A stretch of DNA of 64,000 bases from Rosellinia necatrix (taxonomy: Eukaryota; Ascomycota; Sordariomycetes; Xylariales; Xylariaceae): the NCBI GenBank assembly GCA_021209875.1, contig JAGYVD010000001.1, positions 1 through 64,000 on the forward strand. The letters run 5' to 3'. The notes beneath the pieces were generated by a model, which saw nothing but the letters and a program-made list of their open reading frames with translations, was not told the origin of the DNA and ran no database searches. The position numbers and the translations under genes were made by a program. This document shows positions 1 through 14,727 of the stretch, piece by piece (position 1 is the stretch's first letter; every line of letters begins with the position of its first letter).

Positions 1-196
1 CCCTAACCCTAACCCTAACCCTAACCCTAACCCTAACCCTAACCCTAACCCTAACCCTAACCCTAACCCTAACCCTAACCCTAACCCTAACCCTAACCCT
101 AACCCTAACCCTAACCCTAACCCTAACCCTAACCCTAACCCTAACCCTAACCCTAACCCTAACCCTAACCCTAACCCTAACCCTAACCCTAACCCT
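1..196. repeat. Chromosome-end telomere, (CCCTAA)n
   Basis: Uninterrupted CCCTAA hexamers, about 32.7 units, begin at base 1. This is the C-rich strand running from the chromosome tip inward, so the window begins at a left telomere. No variant units are visible. The hexamer contains neither CpA nor TpG on either strand, so CpA-directed RIP cannot damage it. Confidence 0.98.
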
Positions 197-356
197 GGCG
201 CTCGCCCCAGGCAGGCTCCACGCCTTAGCTACTTATGAAACTATAAAGTATATTAAAATATAACTTTAAAAATGAAAAGAAACAAAGTTATCAGGTATAT
301 TTATAGGTTAAATTTAATATTAACTTATAAAACATAAAATATATATATTTAATTAT
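197..356. other. Telomere-subtelomere junction with unmutated GC-rich start
   Basis: The first ~40 bases after the telomere are GC-rich and keep CpA (GGCAGG, CTCCA), unlike the AT-rich DNA that follows. From about 240 the sequence becomes AT-rich. This segment is absent at the equivalent place in unit 2, where homology begins directly after the interstitial telomere. It may be a terminal sequence acquired late or spared by RIP. No gene is visible. Confidence 0.6.
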
Positions 357-668
357 ATAAATAATAATAAATAAAGATTATAAATACTATATATAGGTTA
401 ATTAATATAATAATAAAATAAATAAATTTTTATTAATATAAAATGTTTAATAAATTATTATTTTTAAATATAAATTAATAATAATATTTATTCATAATAT
501 AATAATTAGATAATAAAATAAAATATATATATAAATAAAAATAATTTTTAAAAATATTTTTATTATATATAAATATTAATTTTATTTTATTATAAAAGTA
601 TTTTAAATATTAAAGTTAAATAAATCTTATATATATTAAAATAATTATTTTATTTATTAATAATTATA

Positions 669-941
669 ATAGAACTATAGCAATTGGTTATAGTTATTTA
701 TAGCTGTTATATATTTATATATTTTATATATAAAACAAGCTATATTATTGCTATTATTTTAATAGGTTATATACTGGTAGAATTTTATATAAAAGTTAAA
801 ATAATACTATATATAATAATTATTTAAATAGTATTATTAAGCATAATAAATATTATAAAATAAAAAGCTATATTTTATTTTATATATAAACTGTATATAT
901 ATTAAATATATAAATCTTATTTAAAAAAATTTTATTTAATA
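669..941 (+). mobile_element. Solo LTR, family A, copy-1 specific
   Basis: This matches the family A LTR: it begins near the GAACTATAGCAATTGG motif and ends in TTTAATA. It is flanked by the 5-bp target duplication TTATA (664-668 and 942-946). Unit 2 has one uninterrupted TTATA at 22,545-22,549, the empty site. The LTR is about 40 bp shorter than the best copies. A lone LTR normally records recombination between the two LTRs of a former full element. Confidence 0.82.
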
Positions 942-1241
942 TTATAATATTTAAATATTTAAATATTTTATTTTAAGTTTATATATATAAAAGTTTAAAA
1001 ATATAATCCTCTTATTATAATAATAATTTAACTAAATTAATTATTTTTAAATCTTTATATAAATTTTATAATATATTTAATATAAGATTTAAATAAAAAA
1101 TAATTAAATAATATAACTTAATTCTAATTTTTAGTTATTTTATTAAAGATTTATTATAGCTAAATATATATATTAAAAAATCTAAACATTTATTTATATA
1201 AGATTTAATTTATATTTATGTTTTAATTATTTTATTATATA
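942..1241. other. AT-rich decayed subtelomeric DNA
   Basis: This is unit DNA between two solo LTRs, alignable with unit 2 from about 22,545 to 22,842. I see no gene, RNA gene or repeat of its own. Confidence 0.6.
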
Positions 1242-1527
1242 TATTAAATAACGTTATATATATAATATATATACTGTTTATTTATAAAATAAAATATAAC
1301 TTCTTATTATATAATATTTATTATATTTAAAAATTTTATTTAAATAATTATTATATATAATATTATTTTAAGTTTTATATAAAAATTCTGCTAATATATA
1401 ACTTGTTAAAATAACAGCGATAATATAGCTAGTTTTATATATAAAATATATATGCTATATGCTTATATAAAACATATATATATATAACAGCTGTAAATAA
1501 TTATAACTAATTGCTATAGTTTTAATA
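1242..1527 (-). mobile_element. Solo LTR, family A, shared by both units
   Basis: The reverse complement of the family A LTR: the left edge reads TATTAAATAACG and the right edge CTATAGTTTTAATA. The 5-bp duplication ATATA flanks it (1,237-1,241 and 1,528-1,532). The same insertion sits at 22,843-23,145 in unit 2, so it entered before the unit was duplicated. Confidence 0.85.
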
Positions 1528-4063
1528 ATATATATATTATATTAGAAAAATATATATTATATTAGAAAAATATAAATATTTATAAATTTTAGATTTAAAA
1601 ATAGTTTTATATTAAATATTATTAAATTATTTTATATATTATTTATTTTAAAATGTTTTATATAACAAAATAATTTATATTTATTTAATATATGTTAAAT
1701 ATAATTATATAAGTTATATTTTTTTATAGCTTGTAATAATAAAATAATTTATATATTTAAAAATATAATATTATTATAAAGTTTTATTTTAAAATTATTA
1801 AAATTTAATATTAAAATTTTTAAAAGTTTAAAACTTTTATAACATAATAACATTTTAAAAAACATAATAAAAATATTAAAATTTTAAAATTAAATATATT
1901 AATATATATATATTCTTAAATTTATTTATTACTTTGTAATAAATATAATATTATTATTTTATTATTATATAATATATATAATTAAATTAATTAAACTTTT
2001 AATCTATTTATTATAAATTTAAGAAAAGCTTTTAATTATTAAAAACTATATAATAAAATATATTTAAAAATATATATATAAAAATAATAAATAAAAATTT
2101 TAAATAATATATATATTTTTATAAAATAGATTATTTTTAATTAATTTTAATAAAATTTAATAATTATATAAAATAAAAATAAATATCTGTTTATGTATAC
2201 TATTTTATATATTAATAATTTTAAAAATATTATTTATATAAAATTTATTTATTTATTAAATTATTAATAATATTTATATTTAAAAATATTTAAATTATAA
2301 ATAAAATTTATATTTAAAAATATTTAAATTATTAATATTTATATTTTAAATTTTATATAATAAATAAAATAAAATCTTAAAAAAAAATTAATTTTTTATA
2401 TAATCTAAACTTTATATAAAATTGCTTTAATAATAATTTAAAATCTTTTAATTATAAACTTTTTTATAATATTTAATATATATAAATATATAAATTTTTA
2501 ATTTAATATAAACTTTTTTTATTATTATTTATTAATTTTAATAAATTTATAAAGTTAGTTAAAAAAAAACTATAAATAGCTATATTTTGCTATATATTAA
2601 TTTATGTTTTAATATTCTATCTATATAAGTAATAAAAATAATAAAATTTTAAATATAGTTTTATAATTTTATTTATTAATATAAATAAATAAGCTTTGCT
2701 TAAAATAAGTCTAGCTTAAAATAACTTATATTATTTTATTTAATCTAATATAAAAACAACTAATAGTATTAAGCCTAGCATTTTTACTTATTTTAATATA
2801 AATATAATATTTATAATATTTAAAGCAGTATAATTTTAATATATAAAAAATAAATAAAAATTATAAATTATGAATAAATATTATTAAAAAGTTAAACTTT
2901 TTTATTTATAATTTAAAAATAATTTTTTATAATTAAAAAGAATTATAATAAAAATTAAAACATAGTTTAAAATATTATAATTAATATATAAAGTTTAATA
3001 ATTATTTAATTTTAATTTATTATATATTAAAAATATATTTTAATATTATTAACATATATTTAATATTATATAACTTAAATATTTATTATATAATAATATA
3101 ACTATTAAAATTATTAAATAAAAATTTTTAGTTTTAAAATTTTAATAATAATAAATATTTTTATTGTTTTTATATAAAAAAAGTTGTAAATTTATATTTT
3201 AAAATATACAGTTTAAATTTTTATATAAAAAAAAATTAAATATTGTTTTAAAAATATATAAATTAAAATAAACAAAATATTAATTATTAAAAAATTAAAT
3301 AAAGAAAATTTAATAAAGTTTTATAAAATATAATATTTTATATTTAAAATAAATATTAAAAAAATATTTTATAAAAATATTATAAAAATAATTATAAATA
3401 ATTTATAAAATTAAAAAAATTTATTAATATTAGTAATAAATAGTTTTTATTATTTATTATTTATTATTTATTTTATATATAAAATATAATATATAAAATT
3501 ATAATTTATAAATTTTATATTTATATGTTCTAATTATTTTTGAAATAATTTTATTAATAAATATTTTAAAGTTTATTAAATTATTTAAATTTTTATTTAT
3601 ATATATTATTTATTTATTTAAAATAAAACAATTAAATTTATAATAAAAAATATAAATTATATAATTATTGTTTTTAATTTTAAAATTAAATAATATTAAA
3701 CTAAAAACTATAAAATTATTTTAATATATTTAATTTATAACATTAAAATTAAAACATAATACAATATAAAAATATTAAAATTATACCTTTATAATAAAAT
3801 ATATAAAAATTAACTAAACAATTATTAAAAGTTTTAATTAATTTTAATATTTTAATATAATATTAAAACTTTAAAATATTTATAAAAACAAAATGTTTAT
3901 AATAATTATAATTTTTTATTATAAAATAAAATAATATATATATTATAAAGTTTAATTAATTAAAATTGTTTTTATTTATTAATATAAATTAATTATATTT
4001 TAAATTTATTTTAAAAGTGTTATGCTATTTTTTATTTTTATATATATTAAAAAATATATAAAC
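1528..4063. other. AT-rich outer arm of unit 1, no gene
   Basis: This 2.5-kb stretch is nearly all A and T with scattered GC dinucleotides. It aligns along its length with unit 2 at 23,146-25,371 plus 33,323-33,723. The empty site of the family C insertion is at 3,705-3,709 (AAACT present once). I see no coding frame, RNA gene or tandem array. Confidence 0.7.
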
Positions 4064-4376
4064 TGTTAGAACTATAGTAATTAGTTATAGTTATTTATAG
4101 CTGTTGTACGTACATATGTTTTATATAAACATATAGCGTATATATTATATATATGTATACAGCGTGTATATTTTGTACATAAAACAAGCTATATTATTGC
4201 TGTTATTTTAGTAAGTTATATATTAGCAGAATTTTTATATAAGATTTAAAATAATGCTATATATAATAATTATTTAAATAAAATAATTAAGTATAATAAA
4301 TATCGTATAACAAAAAGTTATATTCTGTTTTATGCGTAAATAATATATGTATTATATATATAAAATTTATTTAATA
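4064..4376 (+). repeat. 5' LTR of the family A element
   Basis: It starts TGTTAGAACTATAG and ends TTTAATA, i.e. an original TG...CA pair with the last CA now TA. This LTR keeps more C and G (around 4,105-4,180) than its partner at 17,940. It is the least damaged family A LTR in the window. Confidence 0.9.
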
Positions 4377-7300
4377 TTAATTAATAGTTATAGAACGTAA
4401 TTATAAATTAGCAAAAGTAAAAATAAAGCACGCCTAAAGTTTAATAAATTTAAACAAGTTTTTATATTATATTTTAAAATTTTGCTTTATATAAACAAAT
4501 TATTTTTATATAATAAAAGCTTAAAAAAAATTAATTTTAAATATTTATATTTTTATACGTTTTATTATATTTTAAAATTATAATATAAAAATTAAATTTT
4601 AAAAGCAATAATATATAATTATATAAAATTATTTATTATATAAAAATTAAACAATATATAAATAAACTTTTAAAAACTTGTTAATTAATTTATTATTAAA
4701 ACTTGTTTATTTATTTTTAATGTATTTTATAATAACTTTAAAATAATTATATAATAAAAAACTTTTTATTATATACGATAATATTAAATAATATAACAAA
4801 ATCGTAATAAACTATAAAATTAATAAACGTATTATATAAAATACTGTTAATATATAATATTAAAAATAAAAGCCTAATGTTGCAACTGTAACCCTGATTA
4901 TATTTAATATATAAGCAGCCCGTTATATTTTAAAATATAAATATTTAAATATAACCGGCTAGCTATTATAAAAATTATACGTTAAAAACTTTAAATTATA
5001 AACATATAAAATATAAAACTAATTTTATAAGCTGATTTAATAAAAGCTGCTTAATATATTAAATAAAAAAAACGTAGGATTTAGCAGCAACAACAGTTTT
5101 ATATAAGCAGTTAAGCTTATATAAATTATATAAAAACAATATATATTAAACAAACTAAAACATTTTTTGTTTATATTTATATTAATGCTTATATAAACAC
5201 TTGATTTATTTATTTTAAACTAACAGCTTTATATAAATATAAATAATATAAGCATTTTATAGCTTAAAATATTATTTAACATGTTATAACTAGAACTAAT
5301 ATTTAATATATGCTTTTAAACCTTTAAAAAAAACTAATAAATTATTTATATAACTAATAATTAAATATAAATATATTTTTAATTTAATAAATAAACATAT
5401 AATATTTATAAAATATAAATTAAACTTTTAATTAGTTTATAAATATTTTATTATATATTATTTTTATAAATTTTAAATAACTACTATATATATATATAAC
5501 GCCTGACTTAATTATAATAAACATGTTTTTTAATCTATTTTTTTTAAAACGTATAAAATAAAAATATTTTTTTTAATAAATACGTTATTTTTTAAAAAAC
5601 GTAAAAAAAAAAACTATTTTAATAAGCTGTATAATTTATTATATAATAAAGCACAGCTGTTTATTAGCTTATATTAACAACTTAAAATAATAAAAAACTA
5701 ATATTACGCTATATTTTTAATTATATTAAAAAGTTTAGCTAAAAACTTTTATATATATAATATTAAACTGGATAAAATTTAAAATAAAATCTATTATATA
5801 ATAAACATTTATTTTAATATAAATATAAACTATAGCTAATATTAAGCTGATTAAACTAATATTATTTTTATATAAATAAAATAAAACAATTTAGATTTAG
5901 CTATATATAAAGTATTAAATTTAATAATTATTAAACTAGTAAAAATATAGCAAGCTTTAAAACAAACTATTAAAATAAAATCTAGCTAAATATAATTATT
6001 ATATAAGCATGCTAAAGCATATTAAAATTAGCAACAGCTTTTATGTTTTAAAAACTTATATATAAAAGCTTTTTTGCTAACTTAAAAACATGCTTGCAAG
6101 TTATAAACAAAAATAAAATAAAATATTTTATATAAAAAACAAATAACGTTTATTTTATTAATTAAAAGTATAACTAAAATAATAATATAAAAGCTTTTTA
6201 ACTTAAAAATATACGCAGATTTTTAAGCTAGCTTAACGTATAATAAAACTTTTTATAATTTAAAAAGTAGTTTAATTATAACGCTTATATAAATAAAAAT
6301 GTTTTATATATAAAAACAAGCTGTTAATTAATAAACTATATATTTTAAAAAATCCTATATAAAAACATATATTTAAACTTATATAAAATAATTTTTAACT
6401 GCTTTTTATTATTTAATAATTTTTAATATATTTTATAAAATATAAAAATATTTTAAGCTAAACTTAAATAATAATAAAAAAATTAATAATAAATAAAATA
6501 TATAGTTAATTTAGTTTTTAATAAATAATATATTTATATATTATAAAATAAAAAATATTTAAAATTAAAAACAAATGTTTTGTTTAATTAATTTATATTA
6601 AACAACTAATATTATATAAAATATTAAAATAAACTACAAAATATAAATGTTTTAATTATTTAATAATAAATAAAATATAATTAAAAGCATATGTTTAAAT
6701 AAACTTTTATATATAAGCTAAATAAATAAAAAACTGTTTTTATATAATTTAAAAATAAAAACCTATTATATTAATTAAAATAATTAAAATAAAAACGTTT
6801 TTAATATAATAATATATTATATTTTAAACATTTTAATATTATTTTTATTTTTTTTAAAACGCAGACTATTTATAAGCTTATTTTAATAATATAAAAACGT
6901 TATTATATAATAAAAAAAAAACTATATTTATTATATATAAATAAAAACATTTATTTTTTAATATAAGCTTTAAAAATTAAAATATATTTTATTAAAATAA
7001 AACTAAAGCGTTTATATTATTGTTTTAAACACTTTTATATAAAAAATTATATAAGCTGCTAAATCGTATAAAATATAATATAAACTATTTAATTTTAAAA
7101 AATTTAAAAGTTCTATTATTATTATTAATTATATAATTAAACATTAAAACGTTTTAAATTCTCGATTAAAATAATTATAATTTTAATTATAAAGTTATAA
7201 TTAATATTATATAAATTAATAATAAATAAATGCTTTATATTATTGATATTATAATATTATTTTAAGCTATAATATTTTTAAAATTTATGTTTATATATAA

Positions 7301-8362
7301 CGTTTAAAAACATTATATAAATATTAAATTAATATATATTAAAACTTTCTAATTATATTATATATAATTTAAATATAAATTTTTATTAAAAAATTTTAAA
7401 ATTAAGCTAAAATAATTAATATATAATATTATATAATGTTTATTAAAACTTATTAAGCAATAAATAAAATTAAATAAATATATCAACTATTTTATTATAT
7501 ATATAATATATTAAAAGCAAAAATTAAACATTATATAAAACAAAAATTAATTTTATAAATAATAATTAAAGCTTTAAATAATACCGCAGGTTTAAACGGA
7601 CTAATATTTACTCTGTTAATATTTAAAACATATTTTAAAATTAACCAAGATTTACTTTTTTTATTAAATATTATATAAAAAGTAGAAGTAATAAAAAAAG
7701 TTATAAAAATATTACGCGAAAAACAGGCCAAAATTAAAATTAACCGTGCGATTAATAAACGTAATAGCTTAATTATATACGATATATTTTTATTATTTTA
7801 AAAAGCAAAGTCTTAATATAAAAAAAAAGTTAATAAAAGCTATATAAAATTTAATTAATTAAAAATCTAATATAGTTATTAATTTAATTAATAGCTTAAT
7901 ATAATTTTAATATATTTAAATTAAACTATATTATTATATAATAAATAAATAATAAACTAATAAATAAAAACACTTTAAACTATTTAATTATTTATTATAT
8001 AAAAGCATAGCAGACTAAAAAAACGTTATTATAAATGCTGATATATAAGCTATATTTATATAAAAACTAAATAATATTTTTATAACAGTAAAAAATAGCA
8101 AGTATATGTTTTAATAATAAAGCTTTAAAAAACAATATAATTATTATATAAAAACATTATTTAAAAATCAAACGTAATTAAAATTAATAATTTTATTATA
8201 TAAAAAATATTTTAGTTTATTAAATATATTAAATCTAAGCATAATAAAGCTTAAATTTTTAAATTTAAATTTATATAAAAATAAAAATAAAATAACCTGA
8301 TTATATAAAAATTAAAACTTATTATATAAAAATATAATAACGTTAAAAAAAATAATATTTAT
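4377..8362 (+). pseudogene. Decayed internal region of family A, left part
   Basis: This lies between the 5' LTR and the nested element. The plus strand is A-rich with dense TAA and TAG codons, as expected if CAA, CAG and TGG codons were converted. One patch around 7,695-7,790 still reads as charged protein (for example ILREKQAKIKINRAINKRNS). This patch overlaps a weak minus-strand open frame at 7,531-7,731, which I regard as chance. I cannot assign the patch to a retroelement domain. The segment should encode gag and part of pol if the element was ordinary. Confidence 0.5.
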
Positions 8363-8598
8363 TGTTGTATTAGTTATAAATAAAAGTTAAAGCTTTAGCA
8401 ATAAATAATATATTATATAAAAAATCTATAAATAAAAAAAAGAAAAAATAAATAAAAAGAATTAGCCTATTAAAATTCTGGCTAAATGCAGATGTGTAAA
8501 ATAAGTCTAGTTTATATGTTATATATATTAATTAGCAACAGGTGTACAAATACTAGTCTATGCTATATGTTTAATTAATTAACTAATTATTTATAACT
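8363..8598 (-). repeat. Left LTR of family B (3' LTR in minus orientation)
   Basis: It shares with 14,728-14,962 the order TGTTG(T/C)ATTAGTTATAA, AAAGCTTTA, ATTCTGGCTAAATGCAG, AGTCTAG and AATTATTTATAACT. Differences are almost all C/T or G/A, as RIP would cause. Confidence 0.88.
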
Positions 8599-11500
8599 AC
8601 TTTTTTTTTAAAAAAACGGCTTATTTTTTAAGTTATGTTTATATTTAAATATATAGTTTTTAAATATACTTTTTAACAAAAAAAAAAATTGCTTTAAGTT
8701 TTTATTTTATATTATATTTTCTAAGCTTTTATATTATTAAGTTATTATATAAGTTTTTTATATTATATTATTAATTTTTTTATTTATTGTTATATTTATT
8801 TTGTTTTTATTTTATTATTTTTGTTGTATTATTTTATTGTTATTTTTATATGTTATATTTAACTTGTTGTTTTTTGCTTTAAGCTAATTTTTTTAAACGT
8901 TTTAAAAGTTCTGCTGCGTTTAAATATTTTTATAGAATTTTTTAATAATTTTGTATTATTTTTAAAATTTTAAACGAAGTACTATTTATTATTAGTTTTT
9001 ATTTTTTAAGTTATTTAATATTATAGTTTTTATAATATATTTTAACGACTTAATTTTTCGATTATAAACTTTTTTTTTTTAGGTTTTATTATTTTATTAT
9101 TTAAATTATTAGTTTTTGTTCTAGCAGTAAGTTATTAAAATATAATTATAATTTATTAATATAATAACGGTTTATTGTTTTTATAAAAAAACGTTTAATA
9201 TAAAAATATTATTATTTTTATTAATTATTTTAAACTTTTATTATATTATAAAAAGTTTAGCTTATTAAATAATTAGTTAGTTTTTTATAATTGTTTTTTT
9301 TAAAATTAATATATAGTTGCTTATATTAAAATCGGGTTTTTTTGCTTATAGTTAGCTTATTTAATTATATAAGTCTAAGTTTAAATTAAATGTTTTTTAT
9401 TAAATTTATAAATTAAACGATTTTTTTGTTTTATTTTAAGCTTTTGTTTTTAAAGTTTTTTTTTTAAAAGTTTTTTAACTTTTTGCTGCAGTTTAGTTTT
9501 TAATTAAAATAAAAAGCATTAAAAATTTTATTTCTGTTTTATAAAATAATATATTTATTAATTTATATAATAGTGCTGTTTATATATAATTTATTATTAA
9601 AATATGTTTAAATTAATTGTTTTAATAATAGTTAATATATAGTTGTAGTTATTAATTTAAATATTTATTTATAATTTTACTTGTTTTATAATTTTATAAT
9701 AGCCAGCAGAAGCTAAAATATATTTTATATTTATTAGTTTATATAATTTGTTTATAAATGCTGAAATAAATTATAAACTTTAATTTAAAATTATTATTGC
9801 TAATATATTAAATATTTAAAATAGTTTTTATAATATATTTTAGCTATATTTATTGCAGTAGTTTATATAATATATAAAATTGTTTAAGCTTTTTTTTTTA
9901 ATCGGTTTATTATAACAAACGTATTATTATAACTATATTTATTTTAAAGCATTTGTTTAAAGTTTATTATTAAATGTTGTTATATATAATTAAATATTAA
10001 CAAAAGTTTTAATTTTTTAAAGTTTTATTACATAATATTTTTGCCGGGCGGTATTTTATATAATTTATTATATAAATGTTATAACTGTTTGCTAGCTTAA
10101 ACTATTAATATTTTTTAATATTAGTTTTTAGTTTTATATTTTTTAAATATGTTATAAATATATAGTCGTAGATTTTTATATTAATTTAGTTTTTAAATAT
10201 AAATAATCTAATATTACTAATTATTTATTTATTATTGTTAATCTGTTTATTATTTATTAAAAGTTATTATTTTTAGTTTTTTAGTTTTACGTTAGTAAAT
10301 TTTATACCGAGGTTTTGCGGTTTTTTTTAATATTTTTTAATTAGTCGAAGTTTTTTAAATTTTTAATTTTTATATAAATATACTACTAATATTTAATAAT
10401 TATGTTTTATTTAACCTAAGATATGTTTTATAATATTATTTATAAGTTAAAATATTATTAAATATTTTTAAGCTTTTTTTGCTTTTATATTAATAAATCT
10501 TTTATTTTTAAAATAAAGTATTTACAACTATATTTTTTTTTCTAGTCGAAAAATAATAAAAAATCGTATTTTAAAAATAAGTTAATTTATTCTGTTTATT
10601 ATAAGTTTAAATATTATTTTATGCTAAAATATTTTAAAGCTTAATAGTTAATAATTATTAAAAAAGTTTTTTTATCTGCTGATTAGTTTAAATTGTTATT
10701 TTTTAAAGCTATAACTACTACTAATATTTTTTATTAAAAATTTTATAATTTAGCTTAATATTATATAATATTTTTAAAAATAAGCTGTTAAATATTAATT
10801 TTTTATATAGCTAAAATAACGCGTTAAAAGCTACTCTGTTAAAAAAATTAGTTTTTATTTTAATAAATAAGTTATAATTATAATATTTTAGTAGTAGTAC
10901 AAAAGTTAAAGCTTTTTAATACGTTAAAAGCTTTATTATATTTATTAGTTTATTTAAAAGCTTTTTTTTTTTATTAAGCGGTTTATAAAAAAGCTATTTA
11001 ATTATATTTATTTATAAACTTTTATAAAAATTATAAAATTTAAAAAACTATATATTTTTATAGTAATAAATACTTTTTAATTTATTATAGCTTTTATTTT
11101 AATAAAATCGATACAAATATTATTAATATTTATTATATAACTTAAAAACTTAGTTTATTTTATATAAAATTCTAACTTTTTAAGTCAGCTTATAATTCTG
11201 CGTTTTATAGTTTTAAAACATTTTTAAACATATATACGGTAAGTTTTATATTATTAAAATAAATAAAACGTTGTTTATATATATGCTATAAAAGTTATTT
11301 AAAAATTAAATAATATATTATTAATATATTTTTAAAATATAAAAGTTTATTTGTTTAATTAAATAAAAAACTTTATAACAGTAAGCTTTATATTTAATAT
11401 AAAACGTAGTAAAGTTTTTGTTTTTTAATATATTTTAATATAATAAAATATTTATTATATATTAATTTTATAAAAATTTTAATATTAAAATATAAAACAG

Positions 11501-14500
11501 GGTTTTTTAATAAAAAATAACAAGTATTAGTTTTTTTTATAATTTTATTAAGTTTTTAATAGTTTATATAAAAACAGAGTTTTTGTTAGTTTTTTCGATA
11601 AATAATATTAAAAAATATATAATACGTTATTTAGCTTAATAAATTTTTTTATAAATTATTAATTAAATGTTTTTATATAGCGTGCAGCTTATTAAATAAT
11701 ATTTTATATAAAAATTATATTTTAAGTTTTTAAAACTTACTATTTATAAAGTTTATTTTATAGTTTATTTAAAATTAATAAAAGGCAATTTATTTAAATT
11801 TTTTTATTAAACATATTTAATAAGTTATAGTATTTAAAAAGTATAAGTTTTAATATTTTTTTTTACGCTTTTATTTTTTAGTTTTTTGTTTTTTTTTAAT
11901 TAATTTATTAATTTAATAAATGCTAGTAATTTATACTTAATTATCGGTTTTATTTTTATATATTAACGTTTTAAAACAACAGTATTAAAAGTAGTAATTT
12001 AAATATTTAGTTTTTTTTATATTAGCTTATTTTGTTTTTTTTATATAATAAAGTTTAAAAATATTTAATTTTTAATTTAAAAATATAGATTATTTTTATT
12101 TAATATGATTTTTTTTAGTTTAAAGCTTTAAAAGTTTATTAAACAAAAATATGTTTTTAAGTTTCGGTTTATTTTTTATATTTTTAGCGTAAAGTTGGAT
12201 TTTTATAATTTTATTTTTATTATTAGTATTTTTTACAGAAGCTTTTTAGCTTTTTTTTTAGTTTTTTAATAAGCATTTTTAAAGTTAATATTTTTATTTT
12301 TTATTTAATATTTATTTAATATTTTAAATATTATAACTATATTTTAGTTTTATTTATAGCTAGCATATAATAATATTTATAATTTTTAGCAAATAAAATA
12401 AAAAATTAATATATATTATTTAATATTAAATAATATATTATATTATTTAAACTATTTTTTTTAATATTATTTTTATTTTATGTTTAAAATATTAACAAAT
12501 ATATTTTTAAATGTTTTTTATATATTTTAAAATTAAACATAAAACATAATTAATTTTTAATTTAATTTTCTGTTATATTTAGTTATTAATTTAAGTTTAA
12601 ACTTTTTTAATAAATAAGTTTAACAGCTTTATAATTTTTAATAAAAATATATTTATATTTATATATATACCGGCTTTTATATTATTAAATGCGTTAAAAT
12701 AATAAATAATAGTTTATTACTATATAAAATATAAATATATAATAAGAATTTTTATTTAAATAATTATTTATTAAGTTTTTTTATTTTATGCGATAATATT
12801 ATTTTTAAAAAAAGTTTATTTTTTAAAGTTATTTTTTTGTTTTTTCTGCCGCATTTTTTTAATTTTAAAAGTTACTAGTTTAAACTTTTTATAATTATAT
12901 TTATATAAACATTACGTTAAGCCTGATCTACAGCTTTATAAAATAGTTTTTAATAATATGTTTTTTGTTTATATTAAAAGTATTTGTTTTCAGCAATTAA
13001 TTATTTTATTTCTTCGGTTATAAGTCGGGGTTTTGTTTTTTATAAACATGTTTGCTAGCAAAATTAATTAAATTATTATAGCCAAAAGGGTTTAATATAA
13101 TAAATATATATTATATTTTATATATTATTTTTGTTTTACAGGCTTTATTTTTTTTAATTATTTATAAATAAATAATAAGCTATTTAAATATAATATTTTA
13201 TATAAGCGTTAAAATCTATAGTGTTTTTAAATATTTAAAAATAGTTTTAATAGTTATATAAAATAATAATTTATTTTTAAATTTTTTTTTATTTAGTTTT
13301 ATTAAAACGTGTTTTTTAGCAAAACATATAAAATCTGTTTTAAATTATATAAATCTAATAAATATATATTTATTAAAATTTAAAGCTTTATAATCAGCTT
13401 TTATTTTTTTAAAACGTTTATATTTTTATAAATATTATATAAATATTATATTAAGTTTTTAAAGTTATAATTATATTAAAGTATTTATTAAATAAATATA
13501 AAACTAAGTTTTTAAATATTTTTTAACAAAATAAGACTTAATATTGTTTATTTTTATATTATTAGCGAACTAGTCCGCGTTTATTTTAAAACGGTTAATT
13601 ATATTTTAATATTATATTTTAAATTTTATTTTATTTTTTAAAACGTTATTATAAAATTTATTTATAAATATTTTAATCGATTTTTATATTTTTTTTAAAA
13701 TTTTAAAACAAATGTTTTTTTATATAATTTAATAAATTAACTATTTATTAATTAAATTTATTTAATAAGTTTTAAATATAGTTATAATTAGTTGTTATAG
13801 TTTTTAGTTTAGCTATAATATAATTTATAGCTGCGTTATTATTTTAGTTTTTAAACGGTTTAAATATAAAAGTTTATATTTTTGTTTTATTTATATAATT
13901 TATTTAATTTTTATTATATTTTAATAAAGCTTTTTAAATATTAAATAGTTGTTTATAAATTATTATTAGCTTTGTTTTAATATTTTTAAATTGTTTTTAT
14001 TTTTTATTAAATGTTTTTTATATTTTATAATATAAGCATTAAATTTTATAGCTTATTTTATAACAGTTTTTATTTGTCCGGCGGTATAACATGCAATAAA
14101 ATAATAATTAATTATTATTTATTAAAAAGCTATTAATATATATATTTTAATTTTTATTTTATTAAAAAAATAATAAAAATAAAAAGTTTATATAAAATTT
14201 ATAAATAATTTTATATTAATAAGTCTATTAAAATTAAACTAAATAAAATTGCTTTTTTATAATAAATTTTTAAAAAAAGCTTGTTAATTGTTTTTATAGC
14301 AATTATAGCAAAATTTTATATTAAAATACTAACTATTTTATAAAAAACTTATAAGTTTTATTATATAAAGCGGCTTAAAAGTCCAAAGTTTTAATTTATA
14401 AATAAAATTTTTAAGCAAAGTTAAATAATAAGTTTTATATAACTTTAGTTTTAATATTAGCTTTAATAATTAAATATATTATACTAAGTTTTTAAAAATA

Positions 14501-14727
14501 ACTTAAATATATTTAGTTTTAAATATATTATTAAAAGTTTTTTAATAAAATATGCTAGTAATTTAAAAACTTTACGTAATAAAGTAGCGTTTTAACATGC
14601 TAAATTTTTAGCACGTTTATAAATATTGCTTATAAAAAAAGTTAATATTATATTATTAATATTGTTTTCGTGTAAAAAATATTTAAAAAAGCAGTTTTAA
14701 TATTTTAAAATAAAATAATCTATAAAT
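8599..14727 (-). pseudogene. Decayed internal region of family B
   Basis: 6.1 kb, T-rich on the plus strand, between the two B LTRs. It should once have carried gag-pol on the minus strand. Remaining G and C sit mostly in AGCT, GCT and ACG contexts. I see no uninterrupted frame worth naming, no tandem array and no second nested element. Confidence 0.6.

Noticed and set aside
7531..7731. 66-codon minus-strand open frame inside the family A element
   Set aside because: Opposite to the inferred direction of the element; the plus strand reads better as damaged coding sequence in the same place.
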